In this document: positions 28,580 to 37,998 of the stretch, in pieces | Numbering within the stretch: position 1 is the first letter of the stretch | Layout of the letters: each line of letters opens with the position of its first letter | Made by a program: the position numbers and the translations under genes | DNA from: Nereida sp. MMG025 | Lineage (GTDB): Bacteria > Pseudomonadota > Alphaproteobacteria > Rhodobacterales > Rhodobacteraceae | Length of the DNA: 64,000 nucleotides | NCBI RefSeq assembly: GCF_021654165.1 | Contig: NZ_JAKFZN010000003.1 | Location: 1 to 64,000 of the forward strand | Reading direction: 5' to 3' | Notes under the pieces: model-generated | Told to the model about the DNA's origin: nothing | Databases searched by the model: none | Seen by the model: only the letters and a program-made list of their open reading frames with translations

Positions 28580-29237
28580 AGGTTTGCAACTTGAAAATGT
28601 GGTGATCCGACACCGCGGTTGCGTATTGATCGAGATTGATCACACGATTGCCCCGGGCGATATTCTGAGTGTCATGGGGCCTTCGGGATCGGGGAAATCC
28701 ACGCTTCTCAGTTACATCATCGGGACGTTGGAACCGGCCTTTGAGGCGACTGGCGAGGTGCTGTTAGACGGACAAACCATTACTGGATTGCCCGCCCACT
28801 CAAGGCGCATCGGAATCCTGTTTCAAGATGATTTACTGTTCCCGCATCTCAGCGTGGGCGAAAACCTGGCCTTTGGGCTAAGCCATGAAACAAAGGGGCG
28901 CGCTGCACGGCGGGCTGCGGTCGAACAAGCGTTGCAAGACATCGGCTTGGCGGATTTCTTTGATCGTGACCCGGCAACACTGTCTGGTGGTCAAAAGGCG
29001 CGCGTGGGGCTGATGCGGATGTTGCTATCGAACCCTTATGCGCTGTTGCTGGACGAAGCATTCAGCCGTCTGGACACAGGCCTGCGCGAACAAATTCGCA
29101 ATCTGGTTTTTGACACGGCACGCCAACGTGGCCTGCCTGTTTTGATGGTGACACATGATGCGGCCGATGCCCAAGCAGCAGGGGGCGCTGTTTTTCAGAT
29201 GGGATCAAGCCCGTCTAAAACCTCGTCTGTATCCTGA
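28572..29237 (+). CDS. ABC transporter ATP-binding protein, YnjD-like
   Basis: This 221-residue ATPase energises the preceding permease. Walker A is GPSGSGKST (about residues 37-45), the Q-loop is ILFQDDLLFPHLSV, the signature is LSGGQKARVGLMR, Walker B is ALLLDEAFSRLD, and the H-loop is MVTHD. The asymmetrical LSGGQKARV with DEAFSRLD is typical of YnjD. ATG 28572 lies inside the end of the permease gene, so translation is coupled. Its last 43 bases overlap the 3' end of the convergent CoA-transferase gene. Confidence 0.88.
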   Translation: MPKGLQLENVVIRHRGCVLIEIDHTIAPGDILSVMGPSGSGKSTLLSYIIGTLEPAFEATGEVLLDGQTITGLPAHSRRIGILFQDDLLFPHLSVGENLAFGLSHETKGRAARRAAVEQALQDIGLADFFDRDPATLSGGQKARVGLMRMLLSNPYALLLDEAFSRLDTGLREQIRNLVFDTARQRGLPVLMVTHDAADAQAAGGAVFQMGSSPSKTSSVS

Positions 29238-30340
29238 CCAAAACGTGGCGGGGGACTACGGTAACTGACAGGCGTGCGCGACAGTTTGAGCGGATTGCCC
29301 AAAAGCTTCAGACCGTCCATATCAATCACCATCTCGCGGGCCTTGGCTTGATCTGATGTAAGCGCATCTTCCAGCGTGTTCACAGGACCAACAGGCACCC
29401 CAACACCTTCCAACCCCGTGATGATCGCCCCAACGGTGTGGGTTTTGAACAGGGCCGAAAGGGTCGTAACCAAAGTATCACGATTGGCAAGGCGGGCTGA
29501 GTTGGTTGCGTAATCGGGACTATCGGCCAGCCCTTGCGCGCCAAGCCATGCCACGCAACGGCGGAACTGGCTGTCGTTGCCCACGGCCAAAATCACGTAG
29601 CCATCACGCGCTTCAAAGACCTGATAGGGGACAATATTGGGGTGCGCATTTCCTTTGCGGACAGGCACATTTTGCGTCTGCAAATAGCCCGTCGCCTGAT
29701 TGATCAGCCACGCCATTTGCGTGTCCACCAAGCCCACGTCGATATGCTGGCCTTGCCCTGTTTCTGTGCGGTGATGCAGCGCGGCCAAAATACCGACACT
29801 GGCATAGAGGCCACAGACCACATCTGCAACGGCTACGCCTACTTTCATGGGCTCTCCGCCCTCTGCACCGGTGATCGACATGATGCCACCAAACCCTTGG
29901 GCCATAAGATCATAGCCCGGCTTGTTCGCGTTTGGTCCTGTCTGACCAAACCCTGTGATCGAACAGTAAATAAGCGCAGGGTGCGCAGCGCATAGGCTTG
30001 CGTGATCCAGCCCGTATTTCGCAAGCCCACCTACCTTGTAATTTTCGACCAAAATATCCGCTTGCGCCGCCAAGGCCTTTAGCTGGGCTTGGCCTTCTGG
30101 GGTGGTGATGTCGATGGCAACGCTAAGTTTGTTGCGGTTGGCCGACAGAAAATATGTGGACAGATCAGGCTTGCCCTCCACAAAAGGGGGCCCCCATGTG
30201 CGCGTGTCGTCGCCTTTGGTTTTCGGGTTTTCGATTTTGATGACCTTGGCACCCAGATCACCAAGCATCTGCGTTGCGGTGGGTCCCGCAAGAATGCGGC
30301 TCAGGTCCAAAACAACCAGACCGTCCAATGCACCCGCCAT
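29195..30340 (-). CDS. CoA-transferase family III (CaiB/BaiF) protein
   Basis: This 381-residue protein opens LDGLVVLDLSRILAGPTATQMLGDLGAKVIKIE, the family III signature. It has RNKLSVAIDITTPEGQ, and the catalytic aspartate is expected in VGVAVADVVCGLYASVGI (about residue 170). It moves CoA between a CoA thioester and a free acid. The substrates (formyl, carnitine, succinyl, mesaconyl and others) cannot be told apart here. Its ATG follows the stop of the upstream peptide-transporter ATPase without a gap, so it is the last gene of that operon. This suggests it acts on something derived from the transported compound. Confidence 0.88.
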   Translation of the reverse strand: MAGALDGLVVLDLSRILAGPTATQMLGDLGAKVIKIENPKTKGDDTRTWGPPFVEGKPDLSTYFLSANRNKLSVAIDITTPEGQAQLKALAAQADILVENYKVGGLAKYGLDHASLCAAHPALIYCSITGFGQTGPNANKPGYDLMAQGFGGIMSITGAEGGEPMKVGVAVADVVCGLYASVGILAALHHRTETGQGQHIDVGLVDTQMAWLINQATGYLQTQNVPVRKGNAHPNIVPYQVFEARDGYVILAVGNDSQFRRCVAWLGAQGLADSPDYATNSARLANRDTLVTTLSALFKTHTVGAIITGLEGVGVPVGPVNTLEDALTSDQAKAREMVIDMDGLKLLGNPLKLSRTPVSYRSPPPRFGQDTDEVLDGLDPI

Positions 30341-31303
30341 TTATGTCGCCTCGTGGCATGCCACACGTGCGCCACGCAGTTCGCGCATCACGGGACGTTC
30401 GGCGCTGCATTGGCGCGTGGCAAGGGGGCAGCGGGGATGAAAGGCACAGCCTGTGGGCGGGTTGATCGGATCCGGGATTTCACCCTGCGGTGGATCAATC
30501 TCACGACCGAACCCATCCATCTTGGGGGCGGCAGCCAGCAGCATCTGGGTGTAGGGGTGTTTTGGATCGTCGAACAGTTGGTCAGGTGTTCCTTCCTCAA
30601 CCAGACGCCCCAGATATAGCACGCCGATCTTGTCGCTGATGTGCTGCACAACCGTCAGATCGTGGCTGATAAACAGGTAGGTCAGGCCAAGGTCTTCTTG
30701 CAGATTGGTCATCAGGTTAAGAACCTGCGCTTGCACAGATACATCCAGCGCGCTTGTCGGTTCATCACATACGATCAATTTCGGTTCGGACGCCAAAGCG
30801 CGGGCGATACAAATGCGCTGGCGCTGCCCGCCAGAAAATTCATGGGGGAATTTATCGGCGTCCAGCGCTGACAGGCCCACTTGCTCCAACAGCTTTTCGG
30901 CCAAACCCACACCACTGCCACCGCGCGCCGTGACAGGCTCATTGATGATATCGCGGACCTTCCAGCGCGGATTCAGACTGGCGTAGGGGTCTTGAAAGAT
31001 CATCTGGATATCGCTGCGGGCCTTGTCCATCTTGGCCGCATCGGTTTCGCGGGTCAGATCGATCCCGTTGATTGTCACACTGCCTTCCGAGGGTGAGAGT
31101 AATCCAACAGCCATCTTCCCGATGGTCGATTTGCCAGAGCCGCTTTCACCCACAAGCGCATAGACGGTGCGTTCCTCGACCTTGAACGATACATCTGACA
31201 CGGCCGTCAAAAGCGCTTTGGGCAGCCGTTCCAGAACCCGGTTCAACCACGGTTTGGACACATCGAAAATACGGGTCAGATGCGTGACTTCGATCATCGC
31301 CAT
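30341..31303 (-). CDS. Peptide/opine-type ABC transporter ATP-binding protein (DppF-like)
   Basis: This 320-residue ATPase has Walker A GESGSGKST, the signature FSGGQRQRICIARAL, and Walker [20 protein letters not shown]. The C-terminal oligopeptide-transporter extension has [15 protein letters not shown], whose cysteines are typical of DppF/OppF. It is the second ATPase of a Dpp-type importer. The start overlaps the stop of the preceding ATPase gene by one base (TGATG), and the CoA-transferase gene follows immediately. The substrate is unknown. Confidence 0.9.
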   Translation of the reverse strand: MAMIEVTHLTRIFDVSKPWLNRVLERLPKALLTAVSDVSFKVEERTVYALVGESGSGKSTIGKMAVGLLSPSEGSVTINGIDLTRETDAAKMDKARSDIQMIFQDPYASLNPRWKVRDIINEPVTARGGSGVGLAEKLLEQVGLSALDADKFPHEFSGGQRQRICIARALASEPKLIVCDEPTSALDVSVQAQVLNLMTNLQEDLGLTYLFISHDLTVVQHISDKIGVLYLGRLVEEGTPDQLFDDPKHPYTQMLLAAAPKMDGFGREIDPPQGEIPDPINPPTGCAFHPRCPLATRQCSAERPVMRELRGARVACHEAT

Positions 31304-32283
31304 CAGGCAGTCTCCTCGGCGCTATGGGTGATCGGGAAATGGCAGGCGGCGCGGCCACCGTCGCGGCGGGGGCGGGGATCATGGCGGCAGATATCTTGGG
31401 CCTTGGGGCAACGCGGATGAAAGGCGCACCCCGTTGGCATTGCTGTCAATCGCGGCATCGAGCCCGGGATTTGGCGCAAGCGTTTCAACCCCTTGCTGGC
31501 CAGCGGGGTCGAGCCCATCAACCCGTCGGTATAGGGGTGTTCGGGCGCTGTGATCACCTCGCGGACGGGGCCAAGCTCTGCCAAACGGCCTGCATACATA
31601 ACGGCGACGCGATCGGCGGTTTCGGCAATCACACCCATGTCGTGGGTGATCAACATAACGGCCGTGCCACGGTCACGGCACAGGCGTTTCAAAAGCGCGA
31701 TGATCTGCGCCTGAACTGAAACATCAAGCGCTGTCGTCGGCTCATCGGCGATGATAAGCGATGGTTCGGCGCATAGGGCCAAAGCAATCACAACGCGCTG
31801 GCGCATACCGCCTGAAAATTCATGCGGGTAGCTGTCCAGTCGCTCTGACGCTGCGGGAATTCCAACCTCTTCAAGGGCTGCAATGGCGCGTTTGCGCGCC
31901 TCGGTTTGCGTGATCGACAGGTGCTGTAGCATGGTTTCTGTCAACTGATCACCGATGGTCAGCAACGGGTTCAGAGAGGTCAGCGGGTCTTGGAACACCA
32001 TGCCAATGTCCTTGCCGCGCAGCCGCCGCATGTTTTCGCCCTGCAACTTATCAATGCGGGTCCCGTTCAACCAGATTTCACCGCCGGTGATTTTGGCGGG
32101 ACGGTTCAAAAGGCCAATGACGGCATTGCCTGCCATGGATTTACCCGCCCCCGATTCCCCGACAACCCCAAGGATTTCACCTTTGGCGATATCGTAGCTG
32201 ACCTGGTCGACAGGACGTAAAAGCCCGCCGCGTGTGGGGATTTCAACAGTCAGATCGCGGATGGACAGGACGGGGTCAGACAT
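31303..32283 (-). CDS. Peptide/opine-type ABC transporter ATP-binding protein (DppD-like)
   Basis: This 326-residue ATPase has Walker [29 protein letters not shown] (Q-loop), [15 protein letters not shown] (signature), and [19 protein letters not shown] (Walker B). The C-terminal [15 protein letters not shown] is the oligopeptide extension. It pairs with the DppF-like ATPase that follows with a one-base overlap. The permease genes lie 51 bases upstream. Confidence 0.9.
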   Translation of the reverse strand: MSDPVLSIRDLTVEIPTRGGLLRPVDQVSYDIAKGEILGVVGESGAGKSMAGNAVIGLLNRPAKITGGEIWLNGTRIDKLQGENMRRLRGKDIGMVFQDPLTSLNPLLTIGDQLTETMLQHLSITQTEARKRAIAALEEVGIPAASERLDSYPHEFSGGMRQRVVIALALCAEPSLIIADEPTTALDVSVQAQIIALLKRLCRDRGTAVMLITHDMGVIAETADRVAVMYAGRLAELGPVREVITAPEHPYTDGLMGSTPLASKGLKRLRQIPGSMPRLTAMPTGCAFHPRCPKAQDICRHDPRPRRDGGRAACHFPITHSAEETA

Positions 32284-32334
32284 TGGGGGGTCCTTGTTGA
32301 AATGAACTCGTGTTTCATGCGGGGGTCAGGCAGG

Positions 32335-33294
32335 TCATCTTAGCTTGGGGTTCAGCGCGTCGCGCAGCCAGTCCCCAAGCAGATTTACGGCCAGTGCCAA
32401 AGCCAGAAGTGTGGCGGCGGGAAACAGCAGGATCCACCATTCGCCCGAAAACAGGAAGCCTTGCCCAATGCGGATCAACGTGCCGAGCGAGGGTTGCGTT
32501 GGCGGCGCGCCCACGCCCAGAAAGGACAGGGTGGCTTCTGCGATGATGGCAAGTGCGAGCGATATGGTGGCGATGACCAGCACAGGGCTCAGCACATTCG
32601 GTAGGATATGACGCAGCATAATCGCGCCTGACCCGCGCCCGATCAGACGGGCGGCCTGCACGTATTCCTTGTTCTTTTCGACCAATGTGGCCCCGCGCAC
32701 AACGCGTGCGAATTGCACCCAGTCGGACAGGCCAATCGCCACAATCAGCACCCAAATGGCCATTTGATCACGATATTCGACAGGGGTGATGCCTTTTGCG
32801 ATCCCGAAGATCAGCATCGCGACAAGGATCGCAGGAAAGGTCAACTGCACATCTGCCACGCGCATGATGATCGTTTCGACCCAACCGCCAACATAGCCCG
32901 CCAAAAGGCCAAGCGTGATGCCCAGAACCATCGCAAAGGCAACGGCAGCCGCCCCCACAAACAGCGAAATGCGCAAACCGTAGAGAATGGTAGAAAACAC
33001 ATCGCGGCCCTGATCATCGGTCCCGAGCCAAAATACATCGCCCGTAAACGCATTCGGCTCCATCGGTTTGGAAAAGCCGTTCATCAGGTTCAGCGACGCG
33101 GGATCAAAAGGGTCGTAGGGCGCGATAAGTGGCGCAAAGATTGCCGCCAAGACCAACACCAACACAACTGTAAACGAGATGATGGCCACGGGGCTGCGGC
33201 GAAACTGATAGGCGAAATCACTGTCCCAGGCGCGGGTGAACCGGCTTGGTGCTTTGGCGCGGACCTGTGGGGGGATTTGGGGCAAATCAGTCAT
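32335..33294 (-). CDS. Peptide-type ABC transporter permease (DppC-like)
   Basis: This 319-residue permease has one N-terminal helix (SPVAIISFTVVLVLVLAAIFAPLIAPYDPF), the DppC hallmark WLGTDDQGRDVFSTILYGLRISL (about residues 85-107), and five further helices. The EAA loop is YVQAARLIGRGSGAIMLRHILPN. ATG 33294 was chosen: it comes one base after the stop of the DppB-like gene, whereas the longer frame to 33336 runs into that gene. Confidence 0.9.
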   Translation of the reverse strand: MTDLPQIPPQVRAKAPSRFTRAWDSDFAYQFRRSPVAIISFTVVLVLVLAAIFAPLIAPYDPFDPASLNLMNGFSKPMEPNAFTGDVFWLGTDDQGRDVFSTILYGLRISLFVGAAAVAFAMVLGITLGLLAGYVGGWVETIIMRVADVQLTFPAILVAMLIFGIAKGITPVEYRDQMAIWVLIVAIGLSDWVQFARVVRGATLVEKNKEYVQAARLIGRGSGAIMLRHILPNVLSPVLVIATISLALAIIAEATLSFLGVGAPPTQPSLGTLIRIGQGFLFSGEWWILLFPAATLLALALAVNLLGDWLRDALNPKLR

Positions 33295-33295
33295 T

Positions 33296-34276
33296 TCAAT
33301 GGGCCTTTGTGCGATCCGCCCGAAGGCGGGGATCAATGGCGAAATAAAGCAAGTCCACCACCAGATTAATGCCCACGAACATGACAGAAATCAGCATCAG
33401 ATAGGCGGCCATGACAGGAATATCGACGAATTGGATTGCGTTGATAAACAGCAAGCCGACACCGGGCCATTGAAATACGGTTTCGGTGATAATTGCGAAG
33501 GCGATGATACTGCCCAGTTGCAAACCCGTCACCGTGATCACAGGCACCAGCGTGTTCTTGAGCGCATGACGGAAGTTAACCGATTTTTCACGCAAGCCGC
33601 GTGCGCGGGCAAAGCGGATGTAATCCGCGCGCAGTACCTCCAGCATTTCCGAGCGGACCAGACGCATGATCAACGTCATTTGATACAGGCCAAGTGTGAT
33701 TGATGGCAAGATCAGGGCTTTGAGGCCGCTGGCTGTCAGGAACCCGGTGGTCCACCAGCCAAGGTCCACGACCTCTCCGCGGCCAAAACTGGGCAGCCAG
33801 CCAAGCTCGACGGAAAACAGGTAAATCAACAGGATGCCAATAAGAAACGTGGGAAGGCTCACCCCGATCAGGGATGTCGACATGATGACGTTGGCCACCC
33901 ATCCATCGCGCCTGATGGCGGTGAAAATACCCAAGACCACACCAAAGAAAATCGCCATTGTGCCACTGACCAACGCCAGTTCAAGCGTTGCGGGCGCGCG
34001 TTCTGCGATAATGTCACCGACGGGTCGGGCTTGTCTGTAGGACAGACCAAAATCACCTGTGGCGGCCTTTTTCAGGAAGGTCCAATACTGCACCAAAAAC
34101 GGGTCATCCAAGCCCAGATCGGCGCGCACACGTTCAATATCTTCTTGCGTGCGTTCTTGCCCCAGAAGGTTGTCGACGGGATCGCCCACAAAACGGAACA
34201 TGGAAAACGCCACAAGCCCTACGACAAGCAGGACGAGAAAGGATTGCAGAACACGTCGGAGGGCATAAGCAAGCAT
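33296..34276 (-). CDS. Peptide-type ABC transporter permease (DppB-like)
   Basis: This 326-residue permease starts LAYALRRVLQSFLVLLVVGLVAFSMFRFVGDPVD, typical of DppB. It has six membrane segments and the EAA loop ADYIRFARARGLREKSVNFRHALKNTLVPVI. ATG 34276 is preferred over the frame start at 34312 because the conserved protein begins there; the ribosome-binding site is weak. It is the first gene of the operon, and no substrate-binding protein gene precedes it. That is unusual for this transporter class. Confidence 0.9.
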   Translation of the reverse strand: MLAYALRRVLQSFLVLLVVGLVAFSMFRFVGDPVDNLLGQERTQEDIERVRADLGLDDPFLVQYWTFLKKAATGDFGLSYRQARPVGDIIAERAPATLELALVSGTMAIFFGVVLGIFTAIRRDGWVANVIMSTSLIGVSLPTFLIGILLIYLFSVELGWLPSFGRGEVVDLGWWTTGFLTASGLKALILPSITLGLYQMTLIMRLVRSEMLEVLRADYIRFARARGLREKSVNFRHALKNTLVPVITVTGLQLGSIIAFAIITETVFQWPGVGLLFINAIQFVDIPVMAAYLMLISVMFVGINLVVDLLYFAIDPRLRADRTKAH

Positions 34277-34331
34277 AAGCCGACAGTTGCGGCAATCGCC
34301 CCCAAGCGTCAAGAGGTGACCTGTGGAAACC

Positions 34332-34859
34332 CTAGTCTTGTCGGGCTTTCAAAGCATCAATCGTATAGCGATCTGCGACAAAGAAATCGGGGTCTGTTTC
34401 GCGCCGGAAGCGTGGGTCACTTGGCAAACAGCCGATATCGCACAGCAAATAGGCCAGACCCATCTGACCGTCGACAAACCAAAACCGGCCACCAGGTGTT
34501 GCGATATAGCCGTTTACACCATCGGCCATATCTCCTTCGATATCCTGATAGGACGGCACTTCGGTGTCGTCGCGCGGCGTGTAACGCCCGTGGGTGTGGT
34601 AGCTGGCAATCGGTTCGACCGTGTGGGGCAGGCTGCGTGGACGACATGATGATTTGCGGCCCTTGCGTGCGCGGGTCACAATCAGATTGCCTGCATCGTC
34701 GCGTCCGATCAGTCCACAATATTCCCGATTGGCCGCAAAGGAATTGGCCTGCAACTTGGCCAGTGTGTCGCGCGCAACTTGCATGACCTGCGGGTCATAG
34801 TCCTGCGCCACCGCTTGGGTGGCGCAGAACATTAGTGCGAGGACAAGGCTGTGTCGCAT
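34332..34859 (-). CDS. Secreted DUF4329-type protein with JAMM-like metal motif
   Basis: This 175-residue protein has a signal peptide (RHSLVLALMFCATQAVAQ). The mature part has FAANREYCGLIGRDDAGNLI (Glu47), then SYHTHG (His88, His90), VPSYQDIEGDM (Ser103, Asp106) and NGYIATPGGRFWFVD. This matches DUF4329, and the E...HxH...SxxD order resembles JAMM/JAB peptidases, although the gap between HxH and S is longer than usual. The activity is unproven. The start overlaps the last 28 bases of ileS, so expression is tied to it. A shorter start at a TAATG overlap would destroy the signal peptide. Confidence 0.65.
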   Translation of the reverse strand: MRHSLVLALMFCATQAVAQDYDPQVMQVARDTLAKLQANSFAANREYCGLIGRDDAGNLIVTRARKGRKSSCRPRSLPHTVEPIASYHTHGRYTPRDDTEVPSYQDIEGDMADGVNGYIATPGGRFWFVDGQMGLAYLLCDIGCLPSDPRFRRETDPDFFVADRYTIDALKARQD

Positions 34860-37720
34860 CGGCTGCAAACCCCTGTATGCGCGTGGGTGCCAACGTCAGG
34901 CAATACCTTCCAGCAGCGGTCGCATTTGCTGCCTTCAGCCTTTGCAAAACTGACGGCCACATCTTCGACGTCTGCCAGGACAAAGGCGTCCTCGGGTGCG
35001 GCGTCCCGTGACAGGGTAAGCTGGCTGGTGATGCACAGATCCGCGAAAAGTTCAGCATCGGTTATGATGTCTGCATACTCTTGAGACACATACACCGTGG
35101 GTGCTGCTTCGAGAGACGAGCCGATGATCTTTGCCGTACGCTGTTCTTCCAGTGCACCTGTCACCACACGGCGCACTGCACGGATCTTTTCGGCTCTTGC
35201 TGCCAGCGCATCATCGCGCCACTCCGCGGGCGTTTCGGGGAAATCGACCAGATGCACCGACGTGTCGGCACCGTTTCGTTCCAGCCAGACTTCCTCCATC
35301 GTGAAGGTCAGGATCGGGGCCAGCCATGTGGTCAGCCGTTCATGCAAGATATTCAGGACGGTCAAAGCAGCATGGCGGCGGGTGGTCTTGCCGTCGCAAT
35401 AAAGCGCGTCTTTCCGGATATCAAAGTAGAACGACGACAGATCAAGCGTGGCGAAATCAAAGATCGCGCGGAACACACCTTGGAAATCATACTTGGCATA
35501 GCCCTCGCGGACGGTCCCGTCCAGCACGGCCAATTTATGCAGGATCAGCCGTTCCAGCTCTGGCATGTCTTTCGGATCAACGGCTTTTTCAGGCTCAAAA
35601 TCAGCAAGGCTGCCAAGCATAAACCGCATTGTATTGCGCAAGCGGCGATAGCTGTCGGCGACGTTTTTCAGGATTTCAGGCCCGATGCGCAGATCGGCGG
35701 TATAGTCCGATTGCGCGACCCACAAGCGCAAAATATCCGCGCCGTATTGCTTGATCACCTCTTCGGGGGCGATGGTGTTGCCGATGGATTTGGACATTTT
35801 CATGCCCTTTTCATCCAGCGTAAACCCGTGGGTCAGCACGCCGCGATAGGGCGCACGGCCCTTGGTGCCACAGGCTTGCAGCATCGACGAATGGAACCAG
35901 CCACGGTGCTGATCGGTGCCTTCAAGATACAGATCCGCCAGACCATCTTCTGACCCGTCCTCACGGTCACGCAAGGTGAAGGCATGGGTCGATCCTGAAT
36001 CAAACCAGACGTCAAGAATATCCATGACTTGTTCGTAGTCATCGGCGCTGTAATCATTGCCAAGGAATCGTTCTTTCGCGCCCTCGGCATACCATGCGTC
36101 TGCGCCCTCGGCTTCAAAGGCTGCAAGGATACGCGCGTTCACGTTTTCATCGCGCAGCAGGAAATCATCATCAGTCGGTTTGGCGCCTTTTTTGGTGAAA
36201 CACGTCAGCGGAACGCCCCAAGCGCGTTGGCGCGACAGCACCCAGTCAGGGCGCGCTTCGATCATCGAATACAAGCGGTTGCGGCCCGTTTGGGGCGTCC
36301 ACGTTACCAATTCATCAATGCTGGTCAGCGCGCGTTCGCGGATGGTTTTGCCGTAGTCGTCCATGCCATCGTTCAGCGGTTTGTCGATCGCGGTGAACCA
36401 TTGTGGTCGGTTCAGACGGATCACGGGCGCTTTGGACCGCCAGCTGTGTGCATCGCTGATCGTGATGCGCTTGCGCGCCAGAAGGCCGCCCACTTCAACC
36501 AGCTTTTCGATGACCTTCTGGTTGGCTTTGCCTGGTTTTCCATTGGGTCGCAGGATGGCTTCGCCCGCGAAAAACGGCAGATCGGCGCGGTAGCTGCTGT
36601 CATCAAGGATATTGAACGTCATCGGCAAGCCATGTTTCAGGCCGATCTGATAGTCATCGTCACCGTGGCTTGGCGCAGTGTGGACAAAACCTGTGCCTGC
36701 ATCAGCGGTCACGTGATCGCCGGGCAGCATCGGCACATCAAAATCCCATTCGCCGTCAGCACCTTTCGCGCCGTGCAGCGGGTGGTTCAGAACAAGCGTC
36801 GACAGTTCATCCGCAGCGACATCGCCGACGCGCTCGAACATGCCGTCTTGCAGACGGGCGGCCGCGAATGCATCGGCGGCCAAATCATCTGCAAAAAGAT
36901 ACGTTGCACCTTTCACAGCCCAACATTCGTCTGGCGTATCAACGACTTTATACGCGCCATAACTTACCGTTTCGTTAAAACAGACCGCGCGGTTCTGCGG
37001 GATGGTCCAGGGGGTCGTTGTCCAGATGACGACAAAGGTATCGGCTTGGCCTTGCACAGCAAACGGCACCCAGATCGCATCGGTCTGGCGGTCGTGGTAT
37101 TCAACCTCGGCTTCGGCCAGCGCGGTTTTTTCGACAGGCGACCACATCACAGGCTTGGACCCCTGATAGAGAGAGCCGTTCATCAAGAAGGTCTGAAATT
37201 CTTCCGCGATCACGCGTTCGGCGTGGTAATCCATTGTCAGGTAAGGGTTTTCCCAGTTGCCTGTGATGCCAAGGCGTTTGAATTCCTCGCGCTGGATATC
37301 AACCCATCCGCTGGCGAATTCACGGCATTCACGGCGAAATTCGACCACGTCAACGGCGTCTTTATCGCGGCCTTTGGCGCGGTATTTTTCTTCGATCTTC
37401 CATTCGATGGGCAGGCCGTGGCAGTCCCAACCTGGGATGTAGCGCGCATCAAAGCCCATCATTTGTTGGCTGCGCACGACCATATCCTTGAGGATTTTGT
37501 TCAGCGCGTGACCGATATGCAAATGCCCGTTTGCATAGGGCGGGCCGTCGTGGAGGGTGAAGGGTTTGCGGCCCGTTTTGGCGCGTAATTGGCCGTAAAC
37601 ATTCATCTTCTCCCAACGCGCCAGCCATTCGGGTTCGCGTTTGGGAAGGCCTGCGCGCATCGGAAAATCGGTGCGTGGCAGGTTCAGGGTATCTTTATAG
37701 TTAGGTGTTTCGGCGCACAT
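34832..37720 (-). CDS. ileS: Isoleucyl-tRNA synthetase
   Basis: This 962-residue class Ia synthetase has HIGH in GHLHIGHALNK (about residue 68), the editing domain with WTTTPWTIPQNRAVC, KMSKSIGN (about 630), an anticodon-binding domain, and a C-terminal zinc knuckle CDRCWKVLP...CSRCD. It charges tRNA-Ile and edits valine. AAGGACG stands before ATG 37720. The zinc motif at the end and overall length place it with the bacterial type. The DUF4329 gene overlaps its 3' end. Confidence 0.97.
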   Translation of the reverse strand: MCAETPNYKDTLNLPRTDFPMRAGLPKREPEWLARWEKMNVYGQLRAKTGRKPFTLHDGPPYANGHLHIGHALNKILKDMVVRSQQMMGFDARYIPGWDCHGLPIEWKIEEKYRAKGRDKDAVDVVEFRRECREFASGWVDIQREEFKRLGITGNWENPYLTMDYHAERVIAEEFQTFLMNGSLYQGSKPVMWSPVEKTALAEAEVEYHDRQTDAIWVPFAVQGQADTFVVIWTTTPWTIPQNRAVCFNETVSYGAYKVVDTPDECWAVKGATYLFADDLAADAFAAARLQDGMFERVGDVAADELSTLVLNHPLHGAKGADGEWDFDVPMLPGDHVTADAGTGFVHTAPSHGDDDYQIGLKHGLPMTFNILDDSSYRADLPFFAGEAILRPNGKPGKANQKVIEKLVEVGGLLARKRITISDAHSWRSKAPVIRLNRPQWFTAIDKPLNDGMDDYGKTIRERALTSIDELVTWTPQTGRNRLYSMIEARPDWVLSRQRAWGVPLTCFTKKGAKPTDDDFLLRDENVNARILAAFEAEGADAWYAEGAKERFLGNDYSADDYEQVMDILDVWFDSGSTHAFTLRDREDGSEDGLADLYLEGTDQHRGWFHSSMLQACGTKGRAPYRGVLTHGFTLDEKGMKMSKSIGNTIAPEEVIKQYGADILRLWVAQSDYTADLRIGPEILKNVADSYRRLRNTMRFMLGSLADFEPEKAVDPKDMPELERLILHKLAVLDGTVREGYAKYDFQGVFRAIFDFATLDLSSFYFDIRKDALYCDGKTTRRHAALTVLNILHERLTTWLAPILTFTMEEVWLERNGADTSVHLVDFPETPAEWRDDALAARAEKIRAVRRVVTGALEEQRTAKIIGSSLEAAPTVYVSQEYADIITDAELFADLCITSQLTLSRDAAPEDAFVLADVEDVAVSFAKAEGSKCDRCWKVLPDVGTHAHTGVCSRCDTALSSH

Positions 37721-37910
37721 CGGGGGCGTCCTTTTTCGTCAGTATATTCAGGGTGTTAGGAAGGGTCAGCGCGGTCGCGTCCAGCGCCTTTGCCCGGCGT
37801 CCCATGTCTCAGAGCGCCGGGTTTATAATTCGGATAATGATCGCAAAACAGGTCATCTTGATCAGCGTTATAGGTAGCGTTTTTGCCCGTGTAAACCGTG
37901 TCAGATGGGG

Positions 37911-37951
37911 TATGGCCTAGCGTCTGCTATGCGTATGGCAATGCGTCAGAC
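37911..37951 (+). repeat. Interspersed intergenic repeat, copy 2
   Basis: A 41-base unit begins TATGGCCTAGCGTCTGCT and ends GTATGGCAATGCGTCAGAC. It differs from the copy at 54309 in only four central bases and shares a 20-base core with the copy at 9035. It lies in the 278-base gap between ileS and the flavoprotein gene, which holds no convincing gene. Confidence 0.7.
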
Positions 37952-37998
37952 ACTTTGGGGTTTTTGACCACTTGAGCGTGCATTTGTTAACCACTGGT

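Noticed and set aside
36029-37588. 519-codon plus-strand frame opposite ileS
   Set aside because: It is fully antisense to the well conserved ileS, and its translation has no recognisable domain and a composition typical of the reverse of a GC-rich gene.
37705-37920. 71-codon plus-strand frame upstream of ileS with a short hydrophobic run
   Set aside because: It begins inside ileS on the opposite strand, has no clear ribosome-binding site, and ends in the interspersed repeat.
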